Source: Cephalotus follicularis (Eukaryota; Streptophyta; Magnoliopsida; Oxalidales; Cephalotaceae). Taken from it: 64,000 nucleotides of DNA. Positions 21,892 through 32,449 of this stretch are shown here, piece after piece. The DNA is taken from contig BDDD01002129.1 of the NCBI GenBank assembly GCA_001972305.1, positions 122,032 through 186,031 of the forward strand, in the 5' to 3' direction. The position numbers and the translations under genes were made by a program. The notes under the pieces are model-generated. The model was not told the DNA's origin. It saw nothing but the letters and a program-made list of their open reading frames with translations, and did no database searches. Position 1 is the stretch's first letter, and every line of letters starts with the position of its first letter.

Positions 21892-23656
21892 TATACCTCT
21901 CTCTACAAGCTGTCCTTAGTGGATCTCAAGAACACTGCTGCCCCACTCCATCTGCACACAAAACTGATAGGGGATTAGTGAGTAAAATCAAGGAATATCC
22001 AGGGCGACCCACTTCCACCGGGGTGCCAATAGTTAAGGCGAACCTGCCCTGCCCCAACTGGGCCGGAGACAACCCATCTCCCCTGCTCAACAAAACAAGG
22101 CAGAGGTGAAAGTATACAAAAATATCGATAACAAGGAAAGTCTGAGGAGACGTCAGAGCTACCAACTCAATGACAGACCTCAAGGAAAGAAGATAAACAA
22201 CAGTGTTCACATATATAAGAACATGCCAAGGATCCAAGGTTCAACAAAAGATCAACTCTAAGGATCAACAATTCTCAAGGGGACTACTGGCATTGTATCA
22301 ATCACAAGCACATTCCACACACGCACATGCACAATCGACTCACACACTTCCATAGCTGGAACCACCTCGGCAGCATAGATAACAAACTCCGTTGACGTTC
22401 TATCAACGCGGTCATGGGCTACAGGATTGAACACATCCCTCATATACTCAATATAGATACCCACTTCCAGAGCATGGCATGAACATTGGTAGAAGGGCTA
22501 CGCAAGCTCTCCTCCCTCGGCAAATCATACATTGGCGCACCTTACTACATGAACCTCGAACGAGGGGCTACTCAAACCCACCCCCGTCGGCAATCATGAG
22601 CTCAGCACTACACTAGGTGAACCTCGATCGAGAAACTACCTCGTCGACAATCACATTGCGTTAATATCGTCCAAGGGGCCCGAGAATCACCACTCAGCTC
22701 CACCCTTGACGAGATAACAGAGGAGAACCTCGGCTCAGCGGTAAGTGTATCACCACTTAGATCATCTCATGCCGGCAATCTCATACGTAACCAAGTAACC
22801 AGAACCCAGTAACCAGTATCCCAGGACAATAACACATGATATAAAATAAAGATGAATACTTAATAGAAAGGGGAAACAACAAGTTCAACCCAGGCATTGA
22901 GCTCTCAGCTCCAAAACAACAGTATTCACATGCAATATCAACAAGATAACAGGAGAAGAAGTCCTAGTCAAGATAATAGCATGGAAGAGTATAAAATCAA
23001 CAAACTCTTAGTTATCAATTGATAGAAAGAAGAACATCCCACTCACTAGTATCAACAACTTTCTCAGCTAGCTCCCTTGTTGTGCGGACTCCGTGCCTAG
23101 ATATTCCTCTGCAAGACCAACACACAACAACGCTTAGCTACCATGAACAACATCTCTGAACCTATGCAAGAACCCCAAAAAACCATGAAAACCAAGGCGA
23201 GCCTCTTCCTTGACCTCAAAGATCGTGCCTGAACCAACCATGCGATGCACCAAAACATACTAAGGAGAACTCTTACCTGCCAAATGCGTAGACGGATGAA
23301 AGAAGTTCCAACCTCAGACAGCTCTCAAAGCTCCAGAAGAAAGAATGAAGAAGAAAGATAAAAGATGAAGGCTCACTCTCCCAACTGCTTCTTCAGACGT
23401 GATAGATGGACATGATATCTGCCAAAGTCAAATGTTAAGCTTCCTAAGAAAGCTTTGCACATATCCCAACGCTATCTAACACTTCTCTTATCTCTTAACC
23501 CATCTTACCAACATTGGGCCTCCACCAAGCCCAAAGCCAACAAACACTTAACCAAGAAGGAGAAGCCCAAAACAACACAACCAAGGAGAAAAGAGAAAAA
23601 AAAAATTTCCCCAAGCCCAAACATCAATTTACCCAAAATTAATGCGGGTCGTTACA
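21892..23656 (-). mobile_element. G2 5' LTR, 5'-terminal piece
   Basis: On the minus strand it starts TGTAACGACCCGC at 23656, a classic plant Gypsy LTR start, followed by a leader and promoter-like CT-rich sequence. At 23657 the sense-strand gag of G1 resumes abruptly, so this is the insertion edge of G2 in G1. Short inverted repeats of the CCTCGAACGAGG type occur around 22550-22640. The reading frames here are not genes. Confidence 0.75.
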
Positions 23657-24560
23657 GAGGCCGCGGTCTTTCAGTTTAGCTTTGACACCTGTGGAGGCTG
23701 AACACTGGATAGCACACATGGAAAATATTTTTGATGTGCTGGGATGTGATGATCAGCAGAAGGTAAGATTGGCTGCTTACGAGCTCGAAGGGGACGCTCA
23801 GAATTGGTGGAAGACCTTGAAATTGGCTAACGGTGGAAATTATGTTGATGCTCTGATATGGCCTGAGTTCCGGGAAGTCTTCTATCAGCAGTATTTCACC
23901 ACTGCTGATAAGGTGGCTCATGCTAGGGAGTTCATTAACAATAGACAGAAGGATTGAGAAACAATTTCGGAGTTCTTGGCCCGTTTCACTAGACTGGCTG
24001 GGTTTGCTGTATCCACAGCGGGGTCAGCATTGGAACAAGCTGAGAGATTTTAATGGAAACTGCACTACCAGTTTAGAGGAAAGTTGATAAACTCCAAGTT
24101 TACTGATGTAGCTGAAGTTGCAAATGCTACGAAAAAATATTGAATTGGAGAGATTGGACTTCCAGGCAGCACGCCAAGAGGGGGACAGGAAACGAAATAG
24201 GAATGAGCAAGATTATGGATAGCAGAATAAGGGTCAAGGCGGTTCATGGAATAGGGGCCGAAGTGGTAAACAACATAAGAAAGATCATAAGCAGACTAAA
24301 GATGGTGGTCAACAACGTCAGCAAGGAAATGATCAGAGGAATGCACAGGGAGCTGGCGGTGGGGGTAACCCCAATGTTCAAATTGCTCGATGTGATACCT
24401 GTGGTAGGAAACATCCAGTTGGAATCTGTGATAAAGCTAGTGGGGCCTGCTTTGTGTGTGGACAGACGGGTCACTTTGTGAAGGATTAACCTGATCCTCG
24501 TGTGAAGGAAAGGAAGGGAACTGGTGCTGATGCTGGGCAACGTAATGTGGGAGGATGAGT
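23657..24560 (+). pseudogene. G1 (Tekay-like Gypsy) gag, 5'-truncated, with stops
   Basis: Sequence starts inside gag at RPRSFS, then TPVEAEHWIAHMENIFDVLG, LEGDAQNWWKTL, and FREVFYQQYF. It matches the gag at 37097-37657 closely. A TGA at about 23955 and several frameshifts follow. The CCHC knuckle near 24450-24488 reads CFVCGQTGHFVKD and then TAA in place of the last Cys. The nucleocapsid function is lost. The missing N-terminus was split off by the G2 insertion at 23656 and is not in the window. Confidence 0.88.
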
Positions 24561-24599
24561 CTTTACCATCACAACTCATCAGCCAGCTAATGCTCCAGG

Positions 24600-25200
24600 T
24601 ACGGTTTCGGGTATTATTTCTGTTGGTAACCGTAGAGCTTTTGTGTTATATGATACTAGATCAACGTACTCGGTTGTAACGAGATCTTTTGTTCGGCATC
24701 TTGGAATGCCTTCGCAGTTGTTTGATCTAGCTTTGGTTCTTTCTACCCCTATAGGGACATCTGTTGTGATATCTGAGTGTTTTTATGCTTGCCCTATTAT
24801 TTTTGATGATCGGATTCATGATGCGGATCTTCTTCCTATTGATATGCATGATTTCGATATTATTCTGGGTATGGACTGGTTAGATCTCCATCGGGCTACG
24901 ATTGATTATCACGCTCGGAGGATTTTGTCTGGAGATGTGGATCGACCTGATTTTATTTATAAGGGTTCACGACCTATGAAAGATGTTAAGATTATATCTA
25001 TTATGAAAGCTCAAAAGTTAGTAGCTAGAGGCGCTGAGGGGTTCTTGGCTGTTGTGAAAGATATCTCTAAGGATGAACCTCACCTCGATGATTACCCTGT
25101 GGTTAGAGAGTTTTCAGATGTGTTTCCGGAGGAGTTACCGGGTTTGCCAACACAACGAGAAGTGGAGTTTACCATTGAGCTCATTCTTAGGCCTATATCT
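24600..25200 (+). pseudogene. G1 retropepsin domain and linker; catalytic Gly replaced
   Basis: The open frame from 24643 reads FVLYDTRSTYSVVTRSFV, where the family has DTG/DSG followed by S/A. The Gly is Arg here, so the active site is broken. MHDFDIILGMDWL downstream is the conserved second half of the fold. The frame then runs into the RT entry segment (VVREFSDVFPEELPGLP near 25095). It is part of the gag-pol polyprotein remnant of G1. Confidence 0.88.
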
Positions 25201-26040
25201 AAAGCACCTTATAGGATGGCACCACTAGAGTTGCAAGAGCTGAAGGAGCAGTTGCGAGAGTTGTTAGAGCGGGGTTTTATCCGGCTGAGTGTTTCACAGT
25301 GCGGAGCTCTGATTTTGTTGTGAAGAAGAAAGACGGATCTATGAGGCTGTGCATAGACTACAAAGAATTAAATCGGATCACTGTTCGTAATAAATACCCT
25401 TTGCCTAGGATTGATGACCTATTTCATCAACTCCAAGGTGCACAATATTTTTCTAAGATAGATTTGAGGTAGGGATATCATCAGTTGCGGGTAAAACATA
25501 AAGATATGCCTAAGAATGCTTTCCGTACACGGTATGGGCATTATGAGTTTCTAGTGATGCCATTCGGACTTACGAATGCACCGACAGTCTTCAAGGATTT
25601 GATGAATCAGGTATTTCATGAGTTTTTGGATAAGTTTGTGATTGTGTTCATCGAAGATATTCTTGTGTACTCGAAGTCAAGGGAGGAACATGAAGATCAA
25701 CTTCGTATAGTACTGGGAATTCTGAGGAAGAATCGGCTATACGCAAAGTTTTTGAAATGTGAGTTCTGGTTGGAACAGGTGACGTTTTTGGGTCATATGG
25801 TTACAGCTGAAGGTATTAGTGTAGATCTTGCTAAGGTTGAGTCTATTACCAAATGGCCAAGACCAACTACAGTGACTGAGGTAAGGAGCTTTTTAGGATT
25901 GGCTGGTTACTATTGACGGTTCGTGGAAGGTTTTTCCTCTAGAGCCTCGCCACTTACTCAGCTTATGAGGAAGGGAGCTAAGTTTGTATGGAATGATGAA
26001 AGGGAGGCAAGCTTTGAGAAGTTGAAGAATGGTCTTGTAT
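25200..26040 (+). pseudogene. G1 reverse transcriptase, with stops and altered active site
   Basis: Conserved blocks in order: [17 protein letters not shown], a frame break near 25300, [20 protein letters not shown] with TAG before GYHQLR (25471), MPFGLTNAP, then FIEDILVYS. The catalytic FIDD/YxDD motif is FIED here. [14 protein letters not shown] and SFLGLAGYY close the palm/thumb, with a TGA at 25915. After FEKLKNGLVSA (about 26030) the RNase H domain should follow but the sequence jumps to the pre-integrase linker, so RNase H is deleted. Copying of RNA into DNA is impossible from this copy. Confidence 0.9.
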
Positions 26041-27000
26041 CTGCACGAATTAAGGCAGCTCAGAGTGATGACGGTGAGCTTTGGGCCTTACTTCAGAATG
26101 ATGAAAAGGGTAAACAGTCAGAGTTTCGTGTAGATGAGCATGGCGTGATATGGTTGGGTAGTCGATTGTGTGTTCTGACTGATTTTACTTTGAGAGAGGC
26201 TGTTCTATTTGAGGCACACAGTTCTCCATTTTCTATACATCCAGATTCTACAAAAATGTATAGGGAGTTAAAGAGAAATTTCTGGTGGAACGGAATGAAG
26301 AGGGATGCAACGGAGTTTGTTGGGAAGTGTTTGGTCTGTCAGCAGGTCAAGATCGAACACCAGCGTGCTAGTGGTTTGTTACAGCCCTTGGAGGTTTCAG
26401 TATGGAAATGGGAGAGTATTGCGATGGATTTTGTTACGGGTTTGCCGAGAACTTTCAGAAGGAATGATGCTATTTGGGATGTAGTGGATTGGTTGACCAA
26501 ATCAGCTCACTTCTTGGCAATCCGAGAGGATTTCTCTGTGGACTACTTGGCGGAGGTTTTCCAGCGGGAGATTGTGAGACTTCATGGGACTCTTGTATCT
26601 ATCATTTCGAATAGGGATCCCCGTTTCACTTCGCGGTTTTTGAAAGGGTTCCAGAAAGCTTGGGGTACTAGGCTCAATTACAGTACATCTTTCAATCCAC
26701 AGACAGATGGGCAGACTGAGAGGACCATCCACACCTAAGAGGATATGTTGAGGTCTTGTGCATTGGAGTGGACTGGGAACTGGGACGAGTATTTGAGCTT
26801 GGTGGAGTTTGCATACAATAACAGTTGGAACGCTAGCATCCGTATGGCTCCATTTGAAGCTCTTTATGGGAGGAAGTGTCGAGCTCCAACATGTTGGGAT
26901 AAGGTTGGAGAGCGAATTATCCAGGGACCTGAGCTAGTGCAGATCACTACGAAAAAAGTGGCAATAGCAAGGAAGAGATTGAAGGTAGCTCAATCTCGAT
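26041..27000 (+). pseudogene. G1 integrase (zinc HHCC and DDE core) with stops
   Basis: The linker RIKAAQSDDGELW is followed by the HHCC zinc domain (EAHSSPFSIHPDSTKMY, CLVCQQVK) and the DDE core. MDFVTGLPR gives the first Asp, SNRDPRFTSRF the second, and FNPQTDGQTERTIHT the Glu. All three catalytic acids are retained, but a TAA at 26737 interrupts the core. The next frame reads VEFAYNNSW and ALYGRKCRAP. The protein would join element DNA to the target; it is dead here. Confidence 0.9.
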
Positions 27001-27465
27001 AGAAAAGTTAAGCAGACAGAAATCGGAGGGACTTGGAGTGCAAAGTGGGTGAACATGTGTTCTTAAAAGTTTCACAGTGGAAAGGAGTCTGACGGTTTGG
27101 TTTGAAAGGGAAGTTGAGTCCTCGGTACATAGGACCCTTTGAAGTTCTGGAAAAGGTTGGAGCGGTTGCTTATCGGTTAGCTTTGCCTCCGCAATTGGCA
27201 CACGTCCATAATGTGTTCTATGTGTCCCTGTTGAGGAATTATCAGTATCATCCCTTGCACGTGGTCCACTATCCTTTGGACAGCATTGAAGTGGATCTAT
27301 CTTATGATGTGGAGGCTGAGGCTATTCTAGATCAACAGGAGCGGGTTACGCATAGCAAGACCGTTACTTTTGCGAAAGTTTTGTGGAGGAACCATCCTGA
27401 ACTTGAAGCTACTTGGGAGTTGGAGGAGCATATTAGGGAGCGATATCCTCCCTTGTTTGTTTAAG
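27000..27465 (+). pseudogene. G1 integrase C-terminus (GPY/F) and chromodomain
   Basis: After stops at about 27001 and 27090 the frame 27102-27464 reads [16 protein letters not shown], the GPY/F module. It ends in a chromodomain: [39 protein letters not shown]. In chromoviruses this domain steers integration to marked heterochromatin. Its sequence style, together with an LTR of 2.7 kb, points to the Tekay/Del clade; the clade call is by recognition. Confidence 0.85.
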
Positions 27466-27505
27466 GTAGTGTATGTTTATGATTTCAGGAAGAAATCTTT
27501 TTTTT

Positions 27506-27516
27506 AGGGGGGGTGG
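27506..27516 (+). other. Polypurine tract of G1
   Basis: AGGGGGGGTGG directly before the LTR start at 27518; it would prime plus-strand synthesis. Confidence 0.8.
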
Positions 27517-27517
27517 A

Positions 27518-30224
27518 TGTAATACCCTGTTGTCCGTACGTATTTTTTCGGGCTTTCTATATGTTTCGATAAGTAGTTGTCTACTTTATGTTGGGTTTAT
27601 GAATCGGGCTATTTGATATTAGCCTTGACTTTGGGTATGTCATTATGTGTATGTGTTTTGGTTGAGTTTATGTTATTATTTATACATATTAAATTTATTA
27701 AACATGTTTTAATTTAAAATATTTTTAAAATATATTCCTTTTAATTTTATTTCTTCTATTTCTTCTCTCCCTCCCTTATCTCTCCCATCTCCTTCTCCCT
27801 CTCATAACTCTCTTCCGCATATCTCTCCCTCTTTCCTTCTTCTCTCCCTAAAAATCTCCACTTCTTCCTTATCTAAATCAATTTTGTTTCCTTTTCCCTA
27901 TCCTTTCCGTTTTGCTTCCTCTGTTGCTATTTAAGTTGGCTAATGCCAATATCTTCTGCCATCTCTTCCTGTGTGATTGGTGGTTGCCGAACATGCTAGT
28001 ATGATTTAGCTATGTTCTTTGTGTCTTATTTCTTCATCAACCAGGTTTGTCTATACAAGGTTCAATTTAGAAATTGTTATATTTGGATATGTGTACCATT
28101 GTCAATTCTTGAAACCGTATATTGTCTCCTATTTTATTTTTGTCAACATCCGTGTTTAAGCTTTGAGAATTCTTTGTTCTCCTACAGTTTGTGTCGTCAT
28201 TGCAGGTCAGTTTATTGCCTTCCTATGATGGTTGTTCTGTTAGTTTTGTCATGAATCCATTTTTGCATGTATAGGCTACTAGAGTTCAATTTCAGTTTTG
28301 ATTTCTGCCTTTGCATGTTCTGTCAATTGTTCTGAGTCTGTTAGCAAGTCTGTAGACATCTCATGTGTGTTATGCAATCTGGTTTTGATACAAAATGATG
28401 ATAATTGGACAGAAAATGGGATTATACATATATATGAAATGGTTAGAATGCACTTCTCACCGTAAATTAATCATTGTCAACGTATCTCAATTAAATTCGG
28501 TGTTCTGTTACTATTTTAAATACCATATGGAGTCCTCATAAATGTTGGTGGTACTCTGGTGCTGAGAAATCCGAGTTTTAGCAGCAAGATTGCACAAAAT
28601 TGTTATATTTTGCTGTTCTGTCACCTTTGATAGTCGATTGCCTTTATGATCAGTCGGCTGTTTCGATTGTGTAGTCAGCTGTCTTATGAATACAGTCGAC
28701 TGTTTTGTGTTGTGCAGCCGACTGGACCCCTGTCACAGTCAACTGCCTGCAGTTCTGGTTGTGTAGTCGGCTGGGCCTGTTGCATAGTCGACTGCCACCC
28801 TTTGGATAGTTGACAGGAGTCCTGTATCAGTCGGATAGATTGTTCTATATATTACTGATTTCATATTCTCTTATCCATTTGTTCTTCCGTTGAGTCCGGA
28901 TTTATTTAATCATCATTATGATTCTGATTTATGTCCAAAATGATTTTTTTTGAGACTCTTATGTGAATGTTGTTATAATGTATAGATTATTGTGCTACGT
29001 GGGGCTATTAGAATTATCGGTTATTCGTAAGTTAATCTGTGATCGCATAAGGTACGGATATTCTGCTCTTTGATACTCTATTCGATTTTATCGAGATAAA
29101 TCAAATTTTATGAATATGACACTTTTGGTTTTATGAACTTTGTTATGCTTAGTATTTTGATATGTTTCGAAATGAAGTCAGTTTGATATTTTTATGAAAA
29201 TGAATATTTCCTGGATTTTTAATTCAGCTGTGATATGTTTACAAAATGTTATGCATCGTCTCTTTATTGTGAAAATAAATGAGTTGATTTCCGATTATGA
29301 AAGTATGTTTTATGAGAAATTATATCGTTTGAGAACAATTTATGAATATGTGTTGGAAAAAACCTTTCTATGTGTTTAAATTGATTATGATAAAATCAAA
29401 GTTTTGAAATGGTGAAGTACTGAGCTTTTTGTACCCACCTATGGGGCATACCATAGGCATGTCATAGGCTTGGCACGGGGACATGACATTTTCTGTAATG
29501 GTGTGAATAGTTTACGGCATCTCTCTGTGATATCCTTGGATAGGATTTGTGATAGAGTAGTATGGATCGATCCTTGTTATATGTTATGTGATATGTTATG
29601 ATATGGGAATTGTTTGTGTAGTACCGTACACTTCAATTCAATTTGGCAATGTGGATGTTGCGAATCCCTTGCTATATGTGTTTCTGATATGTGATATGTT
29701 ATGATGTTCAGTTATGGAACCTATGTTTTGGAAAAGTATGCTTTATGTTTTCAAAGCTATGAAATTGGTTTATATGTTCTACCGTGGGCAATTACAAAGG
29801 ATGTTTAAACTGTTTTATTGCCTAAGAATTCTGCTTTGAAGTACTTTTGAATTCTTACTGTTTTAAAGAATCGTTTACTGTTTTTACATTCTATATTCGT
29901 ACTGAGGTTTGCTCAGCCGCGTTTTTGTTTCCATGAGGCAGGTTATCAGGAGCAACGAGGCAATGTGTGACGAGAGTGACTCCCTTATGTCTGAGGATCA
30001 TCTAGGAGTTGATCCCACTGTGTTTATGCTATCATATGGTCGTAGTGGGCCTGTTTTTATGAACAATATGTTAGTTTATGAATAAGTATTCAGATTGTGA
30101 TCAATTTCAGTATGTTTTCAGTTGTGTTTTTAAACCATCACGTTTTAATAAAGCCGACCTTTTCTATTATGTTATGTTTTTGTATGATGACCTGTAAGGG
30201 CTCCCACAGCTCGGGGGTGTTACA
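27518..30224 (+). repeat. 3' LTR of G1 (2,707 bp)
   Basis: It starts TGTAATACCCTG after the polypurine tract and ends CTCGGGGGTGTTACA. The base following is in a different LTR (G4), with TCCAC as candidate target duplication. CTATTTAAG at 27927 after a CT-rich tract is TATA-like. A CAGTCGACTG array lies at 28631-28836. The U5 part (GGTTTGCTCAGCCGCGTTT near 29905) is shared with the LTR at 16323-19752. No coding sequence. Confidence 0.92.
28631..28836. repeat. 21-bp-spaced CAGTCGACTG array in the G1 LTR
   Basis: Ten GTCGAC-like cores start at 28633, 28653, 28674, 28695, 28717, 28738, 28766, 28787, 28809 and 28830. Steps are 20, 21, 21, 22, 21, 28, 21, 22 and 21 bp. The best units read CAGTCGACTG and TAGTCGACTG; others vary at one or two bases. 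The DNA between cores is not itself repeated, so only the cores are conserved. Confidence 0.93.
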
Positions 30225-30783
30225 TCCACGAAGCGCGTCGCCAACTCCTCCCCGTCTCCGGACAACTCAAAGCAGGTCAATCAATCAATCAATCCAAGGT
30301 TTCTCGCACTCTGTGTTCAGCAACCAGGTTACTTACACTCTGTGTTTAGTAACCAAAAGTGTGTGAGAGTCCCTAGCCAACTCCTGGCCCCTATGCGTAC
30401 ATCCCTCCCCCAACCATCAATGACAACTCTGTCACGCGGCCTGTGCAAACTTAATCCAATCACAATCCATCAATCAATCCAAAATCAATCCGTTTCAAGA
30501 GTTTATAAGTTATAAAATACTTGGAACAATACATTTATTCAAAATGTATAACAATCCTTGAGAACAATATTCAGTTTTGAAACCACATTTTCAATCCTTC
30601 GAAATATGCATTTTCGTATAAACCACTGATTTTTATAAGTAAATCATGTATGCATTTCCAAAATGATAAAACATTTTAGAATCATTCAACAATGCAATTT
30701 CAATTCAATCCGTAGCAAAATGCAATACAATTATATGCTCAAATGCAAAGCAGATTCTATTCGAATCAACATGTACCATATAA

Positions 30784-31150
30784 GCATCAACGTTCAAACC
30801 AGTCACCTAAGCATCACCGTTTATCCTTTTGCATCGATGCTTATGTCCTTTAAGCGTCGACGCTTTAACTCCTAGCATCAACGCTTTCAACCAGAAGTTC
30901 TACGTGTCAACATCTTGTCTCTTTGGCATTGACGTTCAAGGCATGGACCCTTAAGCGTCAGCGCTTCAATCCTTAGCGTTGACGCTTTGAGGTAGGAACC
31001 TCAGGCGTTAATGCTTCATGTGTTCATCTCCACGCATAAAGAACAAAAGATTCGAAATTTTCTCTAAGCGTCGACGTTTATCGCGAAATTAGTGTTCATT
31101 CTCTGCATGACAGTCCATAGCGTTGACGCTTTACCTTTAAGCGTTGACGG
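30784..31150. repeat. TCGA-core palindrome array, GCGTCGACGCTTT spelling
   Basis: Pairs such as 30813/30833, 30856/30877, 30906/30928, 30957/30978 and 31122/31143 are spaced 20-22 bp. Units vary around GCGTCGACGCTTTA and GCATCAACGCTTT. It holds the same relative place as 5238-5560 in the related LTR but with a different flank spelling. Confidence 0.88.
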
Positions 31151-31912
31151 TTAAAGAAGGCCAGACCATTGTCTTCTTCAACGAGTCTCAAACCATGAGA
31201 AAACAACATCACATCATGCAATCCAGTCCATATTCACTCAGAATACAACATGCATAGCAGGTCAACAGTTCATGGTAACCATATCATCAATCCACAATCC
31301 CAAATAGTCATGCAATCATCAAATGAGCATCTACCATTATTGAACTCAAAATTGCATGTATATAGTCCCTACCTTTGATTCCAAGTTAGGAATCGAAGTC
31401 CACCTCTTTAAGCTCACCAAACAGTAGCTTTGAGCTCCGTGGTTCGGCACAGTAGCTCCAAGTTCGAGCTTCCAACTCCCCGAGCTTCCAAGCTTTTACA
31501 CCAGTCCGAAAATGGAGAAAGTGGTTTTCTCTCTTCTTCTATTTTCTTCCGGTTTTCTCACCGTCACCCTCTCTTTTCTTTTCTGTTTTCTTTTTGTTTT
31601 TCTTTCCTTCTCTCTAGATGCATGGAAGAAGATGGGAATGGCGTGTTTTATGCTCATTTCCCTCCCTCTCTCCTTCACCCGTACATGTATGGCTCCAGGC
31701 GCCTTCCTCTCTCTTTCTCTCACTTCTCACTTGCCACATGACACCCATGTGTCATCCTCTCCCTTATTTTCTGTCATGGAAGGTCTGGCGACATGGTAGC
31801 ATGTCTAACACATTACCATTGGCATAGTAAGGTGCCAAAATAGTGGCCTTCACCTGCCCCCTTTAACACATTTTATGTCAATGTTTTAAACCCACATGTT
31901 GTTCATCTTTAA

Positions 31913-32005
31913 GCATTGACGCTTTCATCTTGGCATCAACGCTTAAGGCAATAAGTGTTACGCTCGCCTTACTTCCCTGGTGTCGACGCTATTTCATGTG
32001 TCGAA
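31913..32005. repeat. TCGA-core palindrome array, upstream position in G4
   Basis: Cores at 31915/31935 (20 bp apart), 31982 and 32000; spelling GCATTGACGCTTT, GCATCAACGCTT, TGTCGACGCT. It matches the position of 4320-4468 in the related LTR. A further unit is at about 32042-32055. Confidence 0.8.
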
Positions 32006-32237
32006 GATTAAGGCAATTCCTTAACATCATATTTTGTTTCTTGGTGTCGACGCTTTAATCTTAGGCTTCAACGCTTAAGATCAATTTCAACACATTCCAA
32101 ACCATCTCAACTCTTATAACAATCTTTACTCAAAATTCAATACCACAAAATGGAAAACCCATCATTTCTCATTAATTCACGATGAAATTACATTGAGAAT
32201 TACAACAATACAATGGATGGAAATTCCAAGCATTACA

Positions 32238-32449
32238 CATTTCATTGAGACTTGCAACAATGCTAAGACTTATGAATATTCCATGGTAAAACAGTTCGTA
32301 CGCTCCCTAAAAGGTGCATCATTCGACTGGTACACTGATCTTTCTATTGGATCTATAAATAGTTGGGACCAATTGGAGCAGGAATTTTTTACATGCTTTT
32401 ATAGCATTAGAAGGACTATTGGTATTCTGGAACTTGCCAACACCAAACA
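32238..32449 (+). pseudogene. Element H (Gypsy) gag, first fragment
   Basis: The frame reads HFIETCNNAKT, VKQFVRSLKGASFDWYTDL, then WDQLEQEFFTCFYSIRRT and ELANTK. This is the retrotrans_gag domain of a widespread plant Gypsy group without the G1-type gag. It starts at the LTR G4 junction and stops at the solo LTR inserted at 32450; AAACA at 32445-32449 is the target duplication. It continues at 34926. Confidence 0.9.

Larger units (their letters stand above)
30225..32237 (-). mobile_element. LTR G4, minus strand, cut by G1
   Basis: On the minus strand it starts TGTAATGCTTGG at 32237, next to the interrupted gag of element H. It matches the LTR at 4139 throughout, for example TTCCTAACTTGGAATC near 31385 and GGGGCCAGGAGTTGGC near 30385. 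The 3' end is lost at 30224, where G1 is inserted. Long frames around 31430-31830 are a CT-rich promoter/leader region read by chance. Confidence 0.8.

Noticed and set aside
28631..28836. CRISPR-like array
   Set aside because: Repeats are 10 bp with degenerate copies and spacers of about 11 bp, in a plant retrotransposon LTR; no cas genes.
31430..31830. Hydrophobic Phe/Ser/Leu-rich frames resembling small membrane proteins
   Set aside because: CT-rich promoter and leader of an LTR read on the opposite strand; similar tracts occur in the other LTRs.
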